NCBI GenBank assembly: GCA_030263805.2
Contig: CP136011.1
Coordinates: forward strand, 248,001-312,000
DNA: 64,000 nt
Source of the DNA: Pseudomonas sp. FeN3W
Lineage (GTDB): Bacteria; Pseudomonadota; Gammaproteobacteria; Pseudomonadales; Pseudomonadaceae
Reading direction: 5' to 3'
Shown here: in pieces, positions 1-9,700 of the stretch
Position numbering within the stretch: the first letter of the stretch is position 1
How the letters are laid out: each line of letters starts with the position of its first letter
Program-made: the position numbers and the translations under genes
Notes under the pieces: generated by a model
Told to the model about the DNA's origin: nothing
The model's input: the letters and a program-made list of their open reading frames with translations, nothing else
Databases searched by the model: none

Positions 1-737
1 ATCAGGCCACTGCGCTTTACCAGTTCACTGCTGAATTTATGCAATGCATCTTTACGTCGATTGGCGATCTTGGCGTGAATGGCCTTGGCTCTGCCCTTTT
101 TTCCGGTACGCTGAGCCACAGCTAGCTTGTCTTCCAGATCACGATAAAATCGCCCTGATTCAAGCTTGCTGCCATCACTACAGGTCGCTGTTGTTTTCAG
201 CCCAAGATCAATCCCCAGGCGATCTTGACCCGGATGGATTTTCTCCTCAACTTCAACAGTAACATTAAAGTACCATCGTCCACGACTGTCCTCATTGAAA
301 CTGCCTGAGCCGAACTTGAACTGACTCAGGCCAAAGCTATCCCACACTTCCAAATAGTGCTTATTGTGATAGACACATCCATTTTTGAAACTGATGCAGT
401 CATGGCGGACGGGAATCCACCCCAATGAGCGGCGATCTCCGCCTGATTTTCGCCACTGTAGTCGGGGTTTTTTAAACTGATTGCGCCGATTAGCATATTC
501 ATGACCAATCATCTGAATGGTTGCTGAATTGATGCCTAGCTCTTTGCTCGCACCCCTGGTGTAATTTTGAAGATCATAGCCTGACAGCCAGCGCCTCTTT
601 TCAACAATCGAACGATGGCTAATCTGGTTACAATAATTCCACACCTGGTTGACAGAAACTGCCCATGCGCGAAGCACTTTCGCATGTTTGTCACGCACCC
701 TGACTTTCAGGGTTTTGGTATGGAGTCGGTTGATCAT
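1..737 (-). CDS. tnpB: TnpB, RNA-guided nuclease of an IS200/IS605 element (3' end outside the window)
   Basis: This open frame starts at the ATG at 737 and runs off the left edge, so only about 245 residues are visible. The segment GIDLGLKTTAT is the first RuvC motif with its catalytic Asp, and it is followed by the basic helical region usual for TnpB. The second and third catalytic acidic residues and the zinc ribbon would lie outside the window. The gene diverges from the TnpA gene at 777 with 39 bases between the starts, which is the IS605/IS608 arrangement. TnpB is known to act as an RNA-guided endonuclease that uses an RNA made from the element's right end; that end is not visible here. 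Family assignment is firm; activity cannot be judged. Confidence 0.85.
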   Translation of the reverse strand, partial: MINRLHTKTLKVRVRDKHAKVLRAWAVSVNQVWNYCNQISHRSIVEKRRWLSGYDLQNYTRGASKELGINSATIQMIGHEYANRRNQFKKPRLQWRKSGGDRRSLGWIPVRHDCISFKNGCVYHNKHYLEVWDSFGLSQFKFGSGSFNEDSRGRWYFNVTVEVEEKIHPGQDRLGIDLGLKTTATCSDGSKLESGRFYRDLEDKLAVAQRTGKKGRAKAIHAKIANRRKDALHKFSSELVKRSGL

Positions 738-776
738 AGCTGTTATAGTAATAAGACGCTTACATGGTGTCAATCT

Positions 777-1175
777 ATGAAGTCACATTATCACTGCGTT
801 TACGACATGAAATTTCACTTGGTGTTAGTAACCAAGTATCGACACAAGTGCTTCACGTCAGCCATCCTTGGTCGGATTGAAGAAATCGTCCGCGAAATGT
901 GTGAGCGATGGGAGATTCAACTTCTTGAGTTCGGTGGGGAGGCGGATCATGTTCACCTTCTGCTTAGCTTCAATCCTACTGTTCAACCATCAAAATTTAT
1001 TAATAGTCTGAAGACTGTAACGAGCCGATTAATTCGCAAAGAATATGCAGATCACATGAGTACGTTCTACTGGAATCCTGTGCTGTGGAGCAGAGCATAT
1101 TGCCTTCTGACTGCTGGTGGCGCCCCACTGGAGGTATTGAAGGAGTACATTGAGAATCAAGATAGACCGACCTGA
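777..1175 (+). CDS. tnpA: TnpA, Y1 (HUH) transposase of an IS200/IS605 element
   Basis: A 132-residue protein of the usual length for an IS200-type single-strand transposase. The metal-binding HUH motif is seen as HVH in DHVHLL, and the nucleophilic Tyr is in the C-terminal KEYIENQ motif. A longer frame is open back to 615, but the ATG at 777 gives the family N-terminus (Met followed by a short basic stretch and the first beta strand, FHLVLVTKYRH), so I use it. It diverges from the tnpB gene at 737. The sequence just downstream, about 1188-1225, holds an imperfect inverted repeat (tccatc and gatgga) that may be the left-end hairpin. The protein differs clearly from the two other Y1 transposases in the window. 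Confidence 0.9.
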   Translation: MKSHYHCVYDMKFHLVLVTKYRHKCFTSAILGRIEEIVREMCERWEIQLLEFGGEADHVHLLLSFNPTVQPSKFINSLKTVTSRLIRKEYADHMSTFYWNPVLWSRAYCLLTAGGAPLEVLKEYIENQDRPT

Positions 1176-1279
1176 GCATTTGCTGCGCTATCCATCTCCA
1201 CCCAAATCAAAGATTATGGATGGAGAATTCCGCGCGTTTCGTTAAAAATGGTGCGCGATTTCTCACGCACCGCTTCCCA

Positions 1280-2482
1280 TCAGGCACCCTTTACGCAAAG
1301 AATCTGCTTGAGCTGATGGATAACTTCGACCAGATCACTCTGGTTTTCCATCACCTCATCAATATCCTTGTACGCCCCTGGGATCTCATCAAGCACCTCG
1401 GAATCCTTTCGGCACTCGACACCCTGAGTTTGCGCTCGCAGATCCTCAACCGTAAAGGTACGGCGCGCCTGCGCCCTGCTCATCTTTCTCCCCGCACCAT
1501 GTGAGCACGAGCAGTACGACTGCTGGTTTCCTTTGCCCCGCACGATGTAGGAACGCTGCCCCATGCTCCCTGGAATGATGCCCAGGTCGCCTTCGCGCGC
1601 CCGAATCGCGCCTTTACGCGTCACCCACAGGTTTTGACCGAAGTGGTTCTCACGCTCCACATAGTTGTGGTGGCAGTTGATCGCTTCCTGGGTGATCTCA
1701 AACGGCTTAGGCACCAGCCGGCGCATAACGGCAACCACCTTTTCCATCATCTGGCGACGGTTTTCCATTGCATAGTCTTGAGCCCATTGAACGGCCTCAA
1801 CATAGTCGTTGAAGTCGTCGCTCCCCTGCGGCAGATACGCAAGATCAGCATCTGGCAGCGTAATAAAATACTGCTCCATCGTGCGCTTGGCTTTCTCGAT
1901 GAAGTAGCTACCGATCATGTTACCTACCCCACGAGAACCTGAGTGCAGCATGATCCACACGTCCTGATTCTCATCCAGGCAAATTTCGATAAAGTGGTTG
2001 CCTGAACCCAGCGTGCCGAGTTGACCCGCCGCCTTGTCCCAGCCTTTGCCCGCAAACACACCTTCGCTGATCGCATGGTAAGCACGCGAGGATGGCTTAG
2101 GCAGCAGTTTGCCATTTGCGCTTAGCAGATCATTCTTCTTGTGCTCCCCGCCTTTTCCAAGCGGAACGTCTCGCTCAATGGCATTGCGGATCGCCTTGAG
2201 GTTATCAGGCAGATCGGATGCCTTGAGGCTCAGTCGCACAGCGTTCATGCCGCAACCAATATCAACACCCACAGCAGCCGGAATGACGGCCTTGTCGGTT
2301 GCAATCACGCTGCCAACGGTCGAGCCGAAGCCCGCATGCACATCCGGCATCGCCGCCACACCGTTCTTGGCAATGAAGGGCAGACGGGACAGATTTTTGA
2401 GTTGGACGAGCGCAGCATCTTCTACATCGTTCGTCCAGATCTTGATTGGAACGCCACCGTCTTCCCGGATTACCGTTTTCAT
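1280..2482 (-). CDS. rtcB: RtcB-family 3'-phosphate RNA ligase
   Basis: The 400-residue product matches RtcB over its full usual length (about 408 in E. coli). RtcB joins RNA 2',3'-cyclic-phosphate or 3'-phosphate ends to 5'-OH ends using GTP and manganese. Visible family motifs are PDVHAGFGST near residue 46, GVDIGCGMN with the metal-binding Cys near 77, GSGNHFIE, HSGSRGVGN and the SHGAGR block near 330 with the His that becomes guanylylated. A good ribosome site (aggag) precedes the ATG, and a near-consensus promoter lies at 2509-2536. No RtcA or RtcR regulator gene is adjacent, so control by RtcR and sigma54 is not indicated. The gene is a stand-alone unit divergent from the gene at 2686. 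Confidence 0.95.
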   Translation of the reverse strand: MKTVIREDGGVPIKIWTNDVEDAALVQLKNLSRLPFIAKNGVAAMPDVHAGFGSTVGSVIATDKAVIPAAVGVDIGCGMNAVRLSLKASDLPDNLKAIRNAIERDVPLGKGGEHKKNDLLSANGKLLPKPSSRAYHAISEGVFAGKGWDKAAGQLGTLGSGNHFIEICLDENQDVWIMLHSGSRGVGNMIGSYFIEKAKRTMEQYFITLPDADLAYLPQGSDDFNDYVEAVQWAQDYAMENRRQMMEKVVAVMRRLVPKPFEITQEAINCHHNYVERENHFGQNLWVTRKGAIRAREGDLGIIPGSMGQRSYIVRGKGNQQSYCSCSHGAGRKMSRAQARRTFTVEDLRAQTQGVECRKDSEVLDEIPGAYKDIDEVMENQSDLVEVIHQLKQILCVKGA

Positions 2483-2508
2483 TGCTTTTCTCCTGTATTC
2501 GAGCCTTT

Positions 2509-2536
2509 ATTATAGTTGGTATAACAGAGTTGTCAA
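2509..2536 (-). promoter_or_regulatory. sigma70 promoter of rtcB
   Basis: On the minus strand a perfect -35 box TTGACA (2536-2531) is separated by 16 bases from a perfect -10 box TATAAT (2514-2509). Transcription would begin about 20 bases upstream of the rtcB start at 2482. Perfect boxes suggest strong, largely unregulated expression. Confidence 0.8.
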
Positions 2537-2685
2537 TACACGATAATCCTTTACTCGCGAGCCAGGCCGCTGCCCCTGAACCATCTGATCACCACCTGGC
2601 CTTCCCTCAATGGCACCGCTGACCTTCAAAATGCCCTTGTCACATAGCCTGCGCGTAAACCACAATCAACAGATAGGGGGAAGCA

Positions 2686-4359
2686 ATGCATACGAATTTA
2701 AAAACAGCCATTGCCAATGGCGACTACGAGATTGCGTTTCACGGAACGGCTACCCGGACGCGAGCATTCACCAATGAGCGGATTGGCTTTGGCGCAGACG
2801 CCAACAGTGCCCTTGGCCTGTTTCTAACCGAGCTCCCTGAATCGGCGGTTGAGTATGCCGATATGGCGGTTGCCTCGAAGGAAGGCGATGAACCCATAAT
2901 CTACGCCGTCGCCTACCCGGCGCGCAAAACCTACAGGTTCGCCAGCCATGAGGCTTTCTATGGGCTGGATGGCGAGACAACTGATTTTACGGCGTTCCGG
3001 CACCAGCTCATCAATCAGGGCTTCGATTCAGCTGAATTTGAAAGCGGTGAAGACGTAATTCGTATATGCCTGAACCCAGATCAGGCACTGATCATTGCAG
3101 AGATCGGATCCGAGCAAGCCCTCACACTTGAACAGGCCATGTTCGACAGCCCAATGATACTTGATCTGCTTGCCCGGCACGGCTGGCTTGACCTGATTCA
3201 GGATCCTATGCCGAGCCCTGCCCCATTCGCTTCGGCTACGCTTTCAGACTCGATGGCCATGATCAACCGGTGGCTTGAGCAGTTCGATGGATTCCCACTT
3301 GAATGCGATGGCATGACCCGCGCCATCTCAACCCTGCTCCACGCCAACCATATCGAACATGAGGTTCATGCTGGGCGTATTTGCTCCACGACCGAAGAAC
3401 AAAACGGCATCAGCCACTATTGGATCCAGTTTGAAGATGGATTCATCATCGACCTGAGAGCCAGGATGTGGATGGGGAAACAGGCGCCCCATGGCTACTT
3501 TCTCAATGGAAACATTGATGTCAGCTATAAAAGCGCGGGCACAGTCGATAATTTCACGCTTGATCCAATCCTCTTTGAGATACTGACCGAACGTTCGATT
3601 GATGCCGTCACGCCTTTTCCGGCGCATGCCTTGAACAGAAAGCCCGTCAAGCACCCATTGCTTGCAAATACCGTCGTGTCAGACAGCCTTGGAAACCCAC
3701 TCAGGGTTTTCCGAGGCGAACATGGCCCAGTAGATCGTGATACCGCGTTGCTGAGCACGCATCTCCCGTCAATCACGTTCAGCTCCTGTTCTGTGGCCAA
3801 CACCTATGCCATTACCCCAAATGTCAAATCGACATGGAATGAACAATTGAGCCAGCCTCGTATCGTGCCCTGTTACCTGTCCATCACAAATCCCGTGTTT
3901 AGCTCCAAACGCGATCCCTACGTTGATTACACGGATCTTGTAAGCCTCATGGGCACGACTGAGGCGACCAAGGCGTTTCTGCGCATTAGCCGCAGCGTTG
4001 AAGACACCAATGCCTTCCACGAGCTCTCTGTAGAGTATGGTGTTGAGACCCTGTCTGATTTGATCAGATGCGCACCAGAATCGCTTACCGAGCTCTATGG
4101 CCTGGCCTGGGAACTCCTTGATGACCCGGAGTTCGTTAGCTGGTGCATCAGCAAGGGTTACGATGGAGCGATCAACCTTGGAAGCGGCGCGTCTCTGGAT
4201 ACGCTCGAATACCGGGTTTTCGACACAAAGCAGGTTGTGTCAGCCATCACCCTTGAAAGCGATGCGGACAGGCCTCTTGAGTACGGTACTCCATCCACAG
4301 TCATCAAGCGTGAAGAAGGCTCGATACACTCACGTCACGCGACTTCGCCGAGTCCTTAA
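2686..4359 (+). CDS. Three-domain protein: ADP-ribosyltransferase-like, papain/transglutaminase-like, ADP-ribosyltransferase-like
   Basis: The 557-residue product shows three modules by eye. Residues about 12-140 resemble an ART fold: FHGT with His19, LGLFLTE, a YAVAYPARKTY strand and a closing strand with the pattern seen in ART domains of polyvalent phage and plasmid proteins. Residues about 185-280 resemble a papain/transglutaminase fold, with Cys207 leading a helix, His244 in SHYW and Asp256 in FIIDL. Residues about 330-520 again look ART-like: FRG with Arg343, TFSS with Ser366-Ser367, YLSITNP, GYDGAI and Glu508 in TLEYRVF, which would be an R-S-E type site. A strong ribosome site (aggggga) precedes the ATG. 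No signal peptide is seen. Targets are unknown. The domain reading is mine from motif pattern and order and has not been tested by profile search. Confidence 0.55.
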   Translation: MHTNLKTAIANGDYEIAFHGTATRTRAFTNERIGFGADANSALGLFLTELPESAVEYADMAVASKEGDEPIIYAVAYPARKTYRFASHEAFYGLDGETTDFTAFRHQLINQGFDSAEFESGEDVIRICLNPDQALIIAEIGSEQALTLEQAMFDSPMILDLLARHGWLDLIQDPMPSPAPFASATLSDSMAMINRWLEQFDGFPLECDGMTRAISTLLHANHIEHEVHAGRICSTTEEQNGISHYWIQFEDGFIIDLRARMWMGKQAPHGYFLNGNIDVSYKSAGTVDNFTLDPILFEILTERSIDAVTPFPAHALNRKPVKHPLLANTVVSDSLGNPLRVFRGEHGPVDRDTALLSTHLPSITFSSCSVANTYAITPNVKSTWNEQLSQPRIVPCYLSITNPVFSSKRDPYVDYTDLVSLMGTTEATKAFLRISRSVEDTNAFHELSVEYGVETLSDLIRCAPESLTELYGLAWELLDDPEFVSWCISKGYDGAINLGSGASLDTLEYRVFDTKQVVSAITLESDADRPLEYGTPSTVIKREEGSIHSRHATSPSP

Positions 4360-4426
4360 GGCGCGCTTGCAATCGTACCGCTCTTATTGACAGCGATTAT
4401 CAATCAGGCCATCATCCAAAAATGAT

Positions 4427-4441
4427 CGAGAATCATATTCA
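4427..4441 (+). promoter_or_regulatory. Fur-like operator upstream of the Bfd-like gene
   Basis: The 15 bases cgagaatcatattca match 11 of the 14 defined positions of the 7-1-7 Fur consensus and contain the palindrome GAAT-CAT-ATTC. The site ends 17 bases before the start of the Bfd-like gene, where a repressor could block expression under iron sufficiency. This is inferred from pattern only. Confidence 0.45.
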
Positions 4442-4458
4442 TTTAAGGGTGGTGGCTA

Positions 4459-4701
4459 ATGTGGGTTTGCATATGCCTGGGCGTCAAGGACAGTGATATC
4501 GCACGGCTTGTTGCACAAGGCTTTCAAAGCATGGATGCCATACAGCAGCAAACGGGCCTCGGAACCAAATGCGGGAAATGCAAAACGCTTGCTGGCGAGT
4601 TAATCGAAGACCTTACGCAGGCCATTCGCCCTATTACCCATGAAAGCAGCGCGGTCAAACAATGGTCTCCAGCCGATGGATCAATGACTGGCCGGGACTA
4701 G
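4459..4701 (+). CDS. bfd: Bacterioferritin-associated ferredoxin-like [2Fe-2S] protein
   Basis: An 80-residue protein beginning MWVCICLGVKDSDI, with a later GTKCGKC motif. The Cys pair at residues 4 and 6 and the second pair at about 38 and 41 give the four-Cys pattern of Bfd, which binds a [2Fe-2S] cluster and passes electrons to bacterioferritin to release stored iron. The C-terminal 25 residues extend beyond the usual short Bfd and look unstructured. No bacterioferritin gene is visible in the window, so it would have to work with a partner encoded elsewhere. The Fur-like site just upstream fits induction by low iron. The call is good for the family; the partner is inferred. Confidence 0.8.
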   Translation: MWVCICLGVKDSDIARLVAQGFQSMDAIQQQTGLGTKCGKCKTLAGELIEDLTQAIRPITHESSAVKQWSPADGSMTGRD

Positions 4702-4731
4702 CAAAGCGTGTACAAGTCGATATTCATGGTG

Positions 4732-5898
4732 TCAAATTGATAGCTCGTGGGTTATGAGGCTCCTCCTAAGGGATGGATGCGACGCCAGGATGTCAGGAGG
4801 CAGAATCCTGGCAAGCTCAGCTTTTACTGACTCATTTGTTGCAAGCGTCTCTAGTCGTTTCACGAGCACATGGATCCGCGACAGCACTTCAGGTGACGCG
4901 TCGATTGCATCCCGCAGCCCCGATAGGAACAAGGGAGAGGAAAGCTTGATGTTCAGGTAATCAGGGCCAGGTGTGTCCTTTGGGCTGAAGGGGAGCGCAT
5001 CGCAGTCAGTATTCAAAAAATGATAGGCGTAATACATCATCGGCTTCTTTGCTTCGACAAAGTTTTTCCTGTCAAAAGCCGAAAGAGCAGAGGGCGCCAG
5101 CGATTTAGAGCGTGGCATCTCGGCAAACAATTTGCTCGCTCTCACAAGGATACTGATATCTTCAGGATATGCCGGGTAATTGGTTGTGCTGTAGAAGATT
5201 GCTTTTGATAGTTGCTTGGCACCTATTTCGTATAGTCTTAACGCCTCTTCCATTTTAACCTTTGGCGCCGACTCTAGGTTATACAAACTAAATCCGTTTG
5301 AAATTGCTTTGCATATTGTGTTTTGATTTTTAACAAGATAGGCGGCAACCTCACGATCACTCATAATTGGAAAAAGTGATTTCTCAATTAAATGTGCAAC
5401 TTGATAAGGTTTTCCGCTTTCACAAGAAAACTCTAAAATACTGTCAAACGCAAGGAAGGCAGCCTCAAAGTGGCGTTGTTTAATTAGTCGATGAAATAGC
5501 TCCTCAAATCCCTGTCGATTCCCTGGTGATCCTGATTCGCCATCAAGATGAATTGCAGAATCAGTTACCATCTTCTGGATCATTATCCGGCTGGTAGTAC
5601 TGCACTCAACCATCATTGAGCAGTGCGATTTTAAATAAACGGGTAAATGCTGTATCAGGTAGATTTTAGTTTCGGGTGGAAGTTTTGATATTCCATTCTC
5701 AAAGTAGGCCCAGATCAAGCAAGCCCTAAACTTTTCTCGACCTTCAGTCTCGGATAATCTGTAAATCTCTACGGCACTTTTGTCGGCTTTCTCTATCCTG
5801 CCCTTTTCAATGGCGCAAGCGATTTGCTTGACGAGGTAACTCAGTCTTTTATAAAGAGCGTCATTTTTTGATTTTCCGTTGAGCATTAAATGGATCAT
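4732..5898 (-). CDS. Uncharacterised helical protein with the shared C-terminal tag
   Basis: A 388-residue protein I do not recognise. It is predicted mostly helical, with short repeats of the kind A/L-rich helix followed by a turn, and has no signal peptide or membrane segment. It starts at an ATG preceded by the ribosome site aaggaagg. The last 11 residues, RRSLITHELSI, match the C-terminal pattern shared by ten proteins in this window: two basic residues at -11/-10, Leu at -3, Ser at -2, Ile at -1. It converges on the Bfd-like gene and diverges from the gene at 6102. No function is proposed. Confidence 0.75.
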   Translation of the reverse strand: MIHLMLNGKSKNDALYKRLSYLVKQIACAIEKGRIEKADKSAVEIYRLSETEGREKFRACLIWAYFENGISKLPPETKIYLIQHLPVYLKSHCSMMVECSTTSRIMIQKMVTDSAIHLDGESGSPGNRQGFEELFHRLIKQRHFEAAFLAFDSILEFSCESGKPYQVAHLIEKSLFPIMSDREVAAYLVKNQNTICKAISNGFSLYNLESAPKVKMEEALRLYEIGAKQLSKAIFYSTTNYPAYPEDISILVRASKLFAEMPRSKSLAPSALSAFDRKNFVEAKKPMMYYAYHFLNTDCDALPFSPKDTPGPDYLNIKLSSPLFLSGLRDAIDASPEVLSRIHVLVKRLETLATNESVKAELARILPPDILASHPSLRRSLITHELSI

Positions 5899-6101
5899 AG
5901 CCTTCCTTTTTCTCTCATATTAGCAGTGCATGACGTTAGTGGGGAAATCCAGAACGCATCGATCCATTCGACTTTTGGCAACCCTCAGTCATTTTCTTCA
6001 GCAACTGTCAAGCTGGTCTCATTCTGACATGTCACCTAAAAAAGCATATTTACATAGACGTTTATTGACGATAAGCTGGCCGCTCTTTTAGGGGGTAGTC
6101 T

Positions 6102-6431
6102 ATGGATGATACCAACGCGCTGAGGCAGCTCGTCAGTGAGAAGATAGACCAAGCACACGCTGGCAGGGAGGCTGCATTGCGCCTAATTGAGCATTTTGAA
6201 TCGAGCAGTAAGCCCGCGCGCTCGCTTCACAGGCTGTCTCAATTGTTCACCCAGGCTCTCGAACAGATGAAGAGCTTCACCAGCACATCATGCTCAGCGT
6301 CAATGCATCAAAGCCTTTTGACAGCTGATGTGCTGATCAATGTGATGAGACAGATTGAGCAAGGCATCAATTGCACGAAAGGCCCTGCCGACGATACCCA
6401 AACCCGGCTGGATCCTAAAAGCGATATGTAA
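6102..6431 (+). CDS. Small hypothetical protein
   Basis: A 109-residue, mostly helical protein of unknown function. A strong ribosome site (aggggg) lies about 7 bases before the ATG, which supports it as a real gene. It has no membrane segment or recognisable motif, and its end is Ser-rich and charged. It stands alone upstream of the SMC operon, from which it is separated by 293 bases holding the operon promoter, so it is probably not co-transcribed with it. Confidence 0.6.
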   Translation: MDDTNALRQLVSEKIDQAHAGREAALRLIEHFESSSKPARSLHRLSQLFTQALEQMKSFTSTSCSASMHQSLLTADVLINVMRQIEQGINCTKGPADDTQTRLDPKSDM

Positions 6432-6666
6432 TCTTTAGGCGCAGAGGCACAGGCGCCAGCATTCCTCACTACAGACCAGGACGGAACGTGAGTGGGTCTC
6501 TCGTCAAACATGGATCCAGCTTCCTAACACTGCATCTGTAGGCCTGACAGCCATCCCCTATGGGCAGCAATCACCGCAAACGATCCGCCTGCTTGTCTTA
6601 GCCTCTCCCTTCCCTGAAACCCCCTGATACCCAGTGAAACGGATTGGGACATCTGAATTGCTTAAA

Positions 6667-6695
6667 TTGACACCAGTGCCAGATTCTGTTATACT
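6667..6695 (+). promoter_or_regulatory. sigma70 promoter of the SMC (Wadjet-like) operon
   Basis: A perfect TTGACA box (6667-6672) lies 17 bases upstream of TATACT (6690-6695). The expected transcript starts about 20 bases before the ribosome site (ccagga) of the first gene at 6725. The same box pair and spacing recurs at 58305-58333. Confidence 0.8.
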
Positions 6696-6724
6696 TTATA
6701 TCATTAGAAATCCAGGATCTCGAC

Positions 6725-9700
6725 ATGAACGATCAGCAAGAAAGCGCCGTTAACACCCCCATCCCAAGCGCAGCAGACCCTCTCTCTGTGGCTATTTCTC
6801 AGCAACAGGCTCTCGCACAGGGCGAATTCAAGCTCTTGAGAGCTTACCTGATCGATTCGCTAGCTCCAGGTCGCCGTGTCTGCTTTGAGCTCGATGGCGG
6901 TGCCGTGCTGACGGGGGTGAACGGGCGAGGCAAGACCTCACTTTTGCAATTGCTGCTGCTGTTCAATGGCACGAACCCCAACCAACTGGTTTCCAAGGGC
7001 AAATCCTCGTTCATTGAATACTACCTGCCCAACAATACGTCCTACATTGTCTTTGAATACCAGGTTGAGGACGGCAGTAAGCGCATGGTCATTGCGTATA
7101 GCAATTCGACCGGAGACAAGGTTTTCTATCGTTTTGTGCGCCAGGGTTATGACAAGGCGATCTTCGTCGATGAGGATAAGCGCTTCATCACCAATAGCGA
7201 CCTCAGAAAGCGCCTGACCAACCTCAAGATCGTTCACAGTCCGCACCAGATCGAGACCTACACCGACTACCGCGCAGTCATTCAGTACAACGTTCCTCAG
7301 ACCGTTGACCGCAAGCACCGTGACAAGATCAAGGATCTGTGTGCCGATTACGCCTTTACCCGTTACAACAAGCCACTGACCAATATGGATCGGCTCGGCT
7401 TTGGCATGTTCTCCCAGACCAGCAATTTCGATGTGCTCAAGTCCATTGTCATTGAATCGATCTTCGACAACCAGACCAGTCACCGTGTGGGCACACAGCG
7501 TAGCGCCATTGAAAGCTGGCCAAGCAAGTACAAGGCCTACCTTGAGGTCATGGAGGCTCAGGACAAGTACGAGGAAGCCAAGGACAAACTGCTGCTATGC
7601 GATGCCGATATTGCAAGCCTGTCTGAAATCCGTGAGCAGGTCGCCCTGCTTCTCGATGACATGACGATCAAAGAGGTACAAACCCAGGCATCGCTAGACC
7701 AGGCCAAGCATTCGCTAGCCGAGGAAGTCAGCAGCTACAACGACAGTCACATGCAGCTTGAGTCCCGTCGCGTGCAGCATGTCATGCGAATTGAACAGCA
7801 CACACGTGACATCGCTGCCATTGATGCAGACAAGGCTCAATACGACTCACTGGATATCCATACCAAGCAGATTGAATACGCCAGTCGCCCAAATGTGGCA
7901 GGCCAGCTCAATAGCCTGAAGGCCAGAAAAGATGCGATGACAGCGTCGCACACCCCTATCGTAAGCCGCTTTGAAATGATCAAGGCCGAGATTATCTCGC
8001 GCTTTAGCACTGCGCAGCGCCTGCATATGGCCGCAGTCGATGAATGCCGTGAAGCCTCGCAAGTGAAGCTTGATGCCATTACCGCCAATAACCGCGCGGT
8101 AGAAGAACAGCACCAGGCTCAGTACCTTTCCAAGCGCAGCGCGTTGATGAATGAAATCCAGGCATTGTTCCAACAGCTTGGTGCGTGCCAACAGAACCTG
8201 AGCAACCCTCAGGTTCCCGAGTCAATCGTTCAGCTGCTAGCCAGAGCCGATGACACCTTGACGACAACCCGTGTTGCTTATGAAAAGCTGCGCGAGATTC
8301 TGATTGGCGCCGAGCAGGAGCTGGCCAAGGCCAAGAAAGCAACCGAAGCGGCACAGGATAAAGTCAGCCGGGGCGCTGAAGAAATCGTGCGTCAGCGCGA
8401 AAAAGTCGATCAGATCATCAAGGACAATACCCCGGCCAAGGATTCACTCCTTCATGCATTGCGCGAAACCAAACCCGACTGGAACACGGATATTGCACGG
8501 GTAATCCGTACCGACATCCTCCATCGTAATGATCTATCGCCTACATTCTTCGAGGGCACGGGGATCTATGGGCTTGAGCTCGCCCTGGATAATCTGGATG
8601 CCTGCCCTGAGTCCGATCCTCATTACCTCCAGCAGCTGGTTGAGGACGAGCAGCGCAAGCTCGACAAGATGGTCAGCGCACAGAAAGAGCTCGAAACCAC
8701 GCTGAAAAGCCTTGAGCGCGTTGAAAACGAAAAGTCCCAGGAGGTTTCGGGGCTCAAGCGTGAGTCGATCAATTCCAAATCTCAGCTCCAGCAGGCTGAA
8801 GCCGCGAAGGAAAAGGCCAAGTTCGAATTTCAAAAAGCCCAGAAGCATGCCAAGGACATTGCTCAGAGCGCTGCTGACGACGTTGAGCAAAAGCTGAAGT
8901 CCGCACAAGCGTTGCAAGAAGATTTTGAAACCAAATCAACGCAGGATCTCAATGCTCGGAAAATGGCATATGCCAAGCAGGAGCAAACGGCCAAGGATGA
9001 GCGCAATGAGGAAATCGCGCGACTTGAAAGGGAGTTCAAGTCCAAGGAGTTGCAGCGCGAGGTCGATTTGGCAAACTGCCAGCGCGAGTGCAATGAGGCA
9101 CTTCAGGAAAAGGGTATCGATGCGCAATCCTTGAAGGCACTTGATGACCAGATTCTTGAGTGCGAGCAAAAGCTGGAATACATCGACTCCTTGAAGCCCC
9201 TGCTTGGAAAGTGGGTGAACTGGCACCGTGAGGTTTACATCAAGCGAGATAGCTTGGCCAACCTGATGGAGCTTGAGATCGAAAGCAATGAAGAAGTTGT
9301 CGCATCCCAGGCTGCGCTTAAGCAAAAGCATGACGCGCGAAAGACCGAGCTAGGTGAGACGATCACTCAGTCAGAGGATGCGCTGAAAAATCTTGCCGCC
9401 CTGAAGACCCGTGGTGCCTTGATGGGAGATCGGCTGGCGCAATACGTGCTCCCTTCACGGCATCAACACGTAGACCCTTCATGGTCTATCGATGGCCTTT
9501 CACAGTTGATGGCCTCGGTGCTTGAGTCCCTTGAGGCTAACAACAAGGGCCTGGACAAGATGGTTTCGTCGCTTAAGCGTAAATTCGAAAAGACTGTGAA
9601 TTCGACCGTCTTCGAGACCTATGAGCATTATCGTCAGAATCATACGATGGACAATGCTCGCGACTACATGGCGTTCTTCGAAACCTGGTACACCCAGGCG

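Noticed and set aside
44..262. A 72-codon plus-strand frame
   Set aside because: It lies opposite the TnpB RuvC region, which has clear family motifs on the minus strand.
6938..7483. A 181-codon minus-strand frame within the SMC gene
   Set aside because: It is antisense to the Walker A region of the SMC ATPase and has low-complexity Leu/Val content typical of shadow frames.
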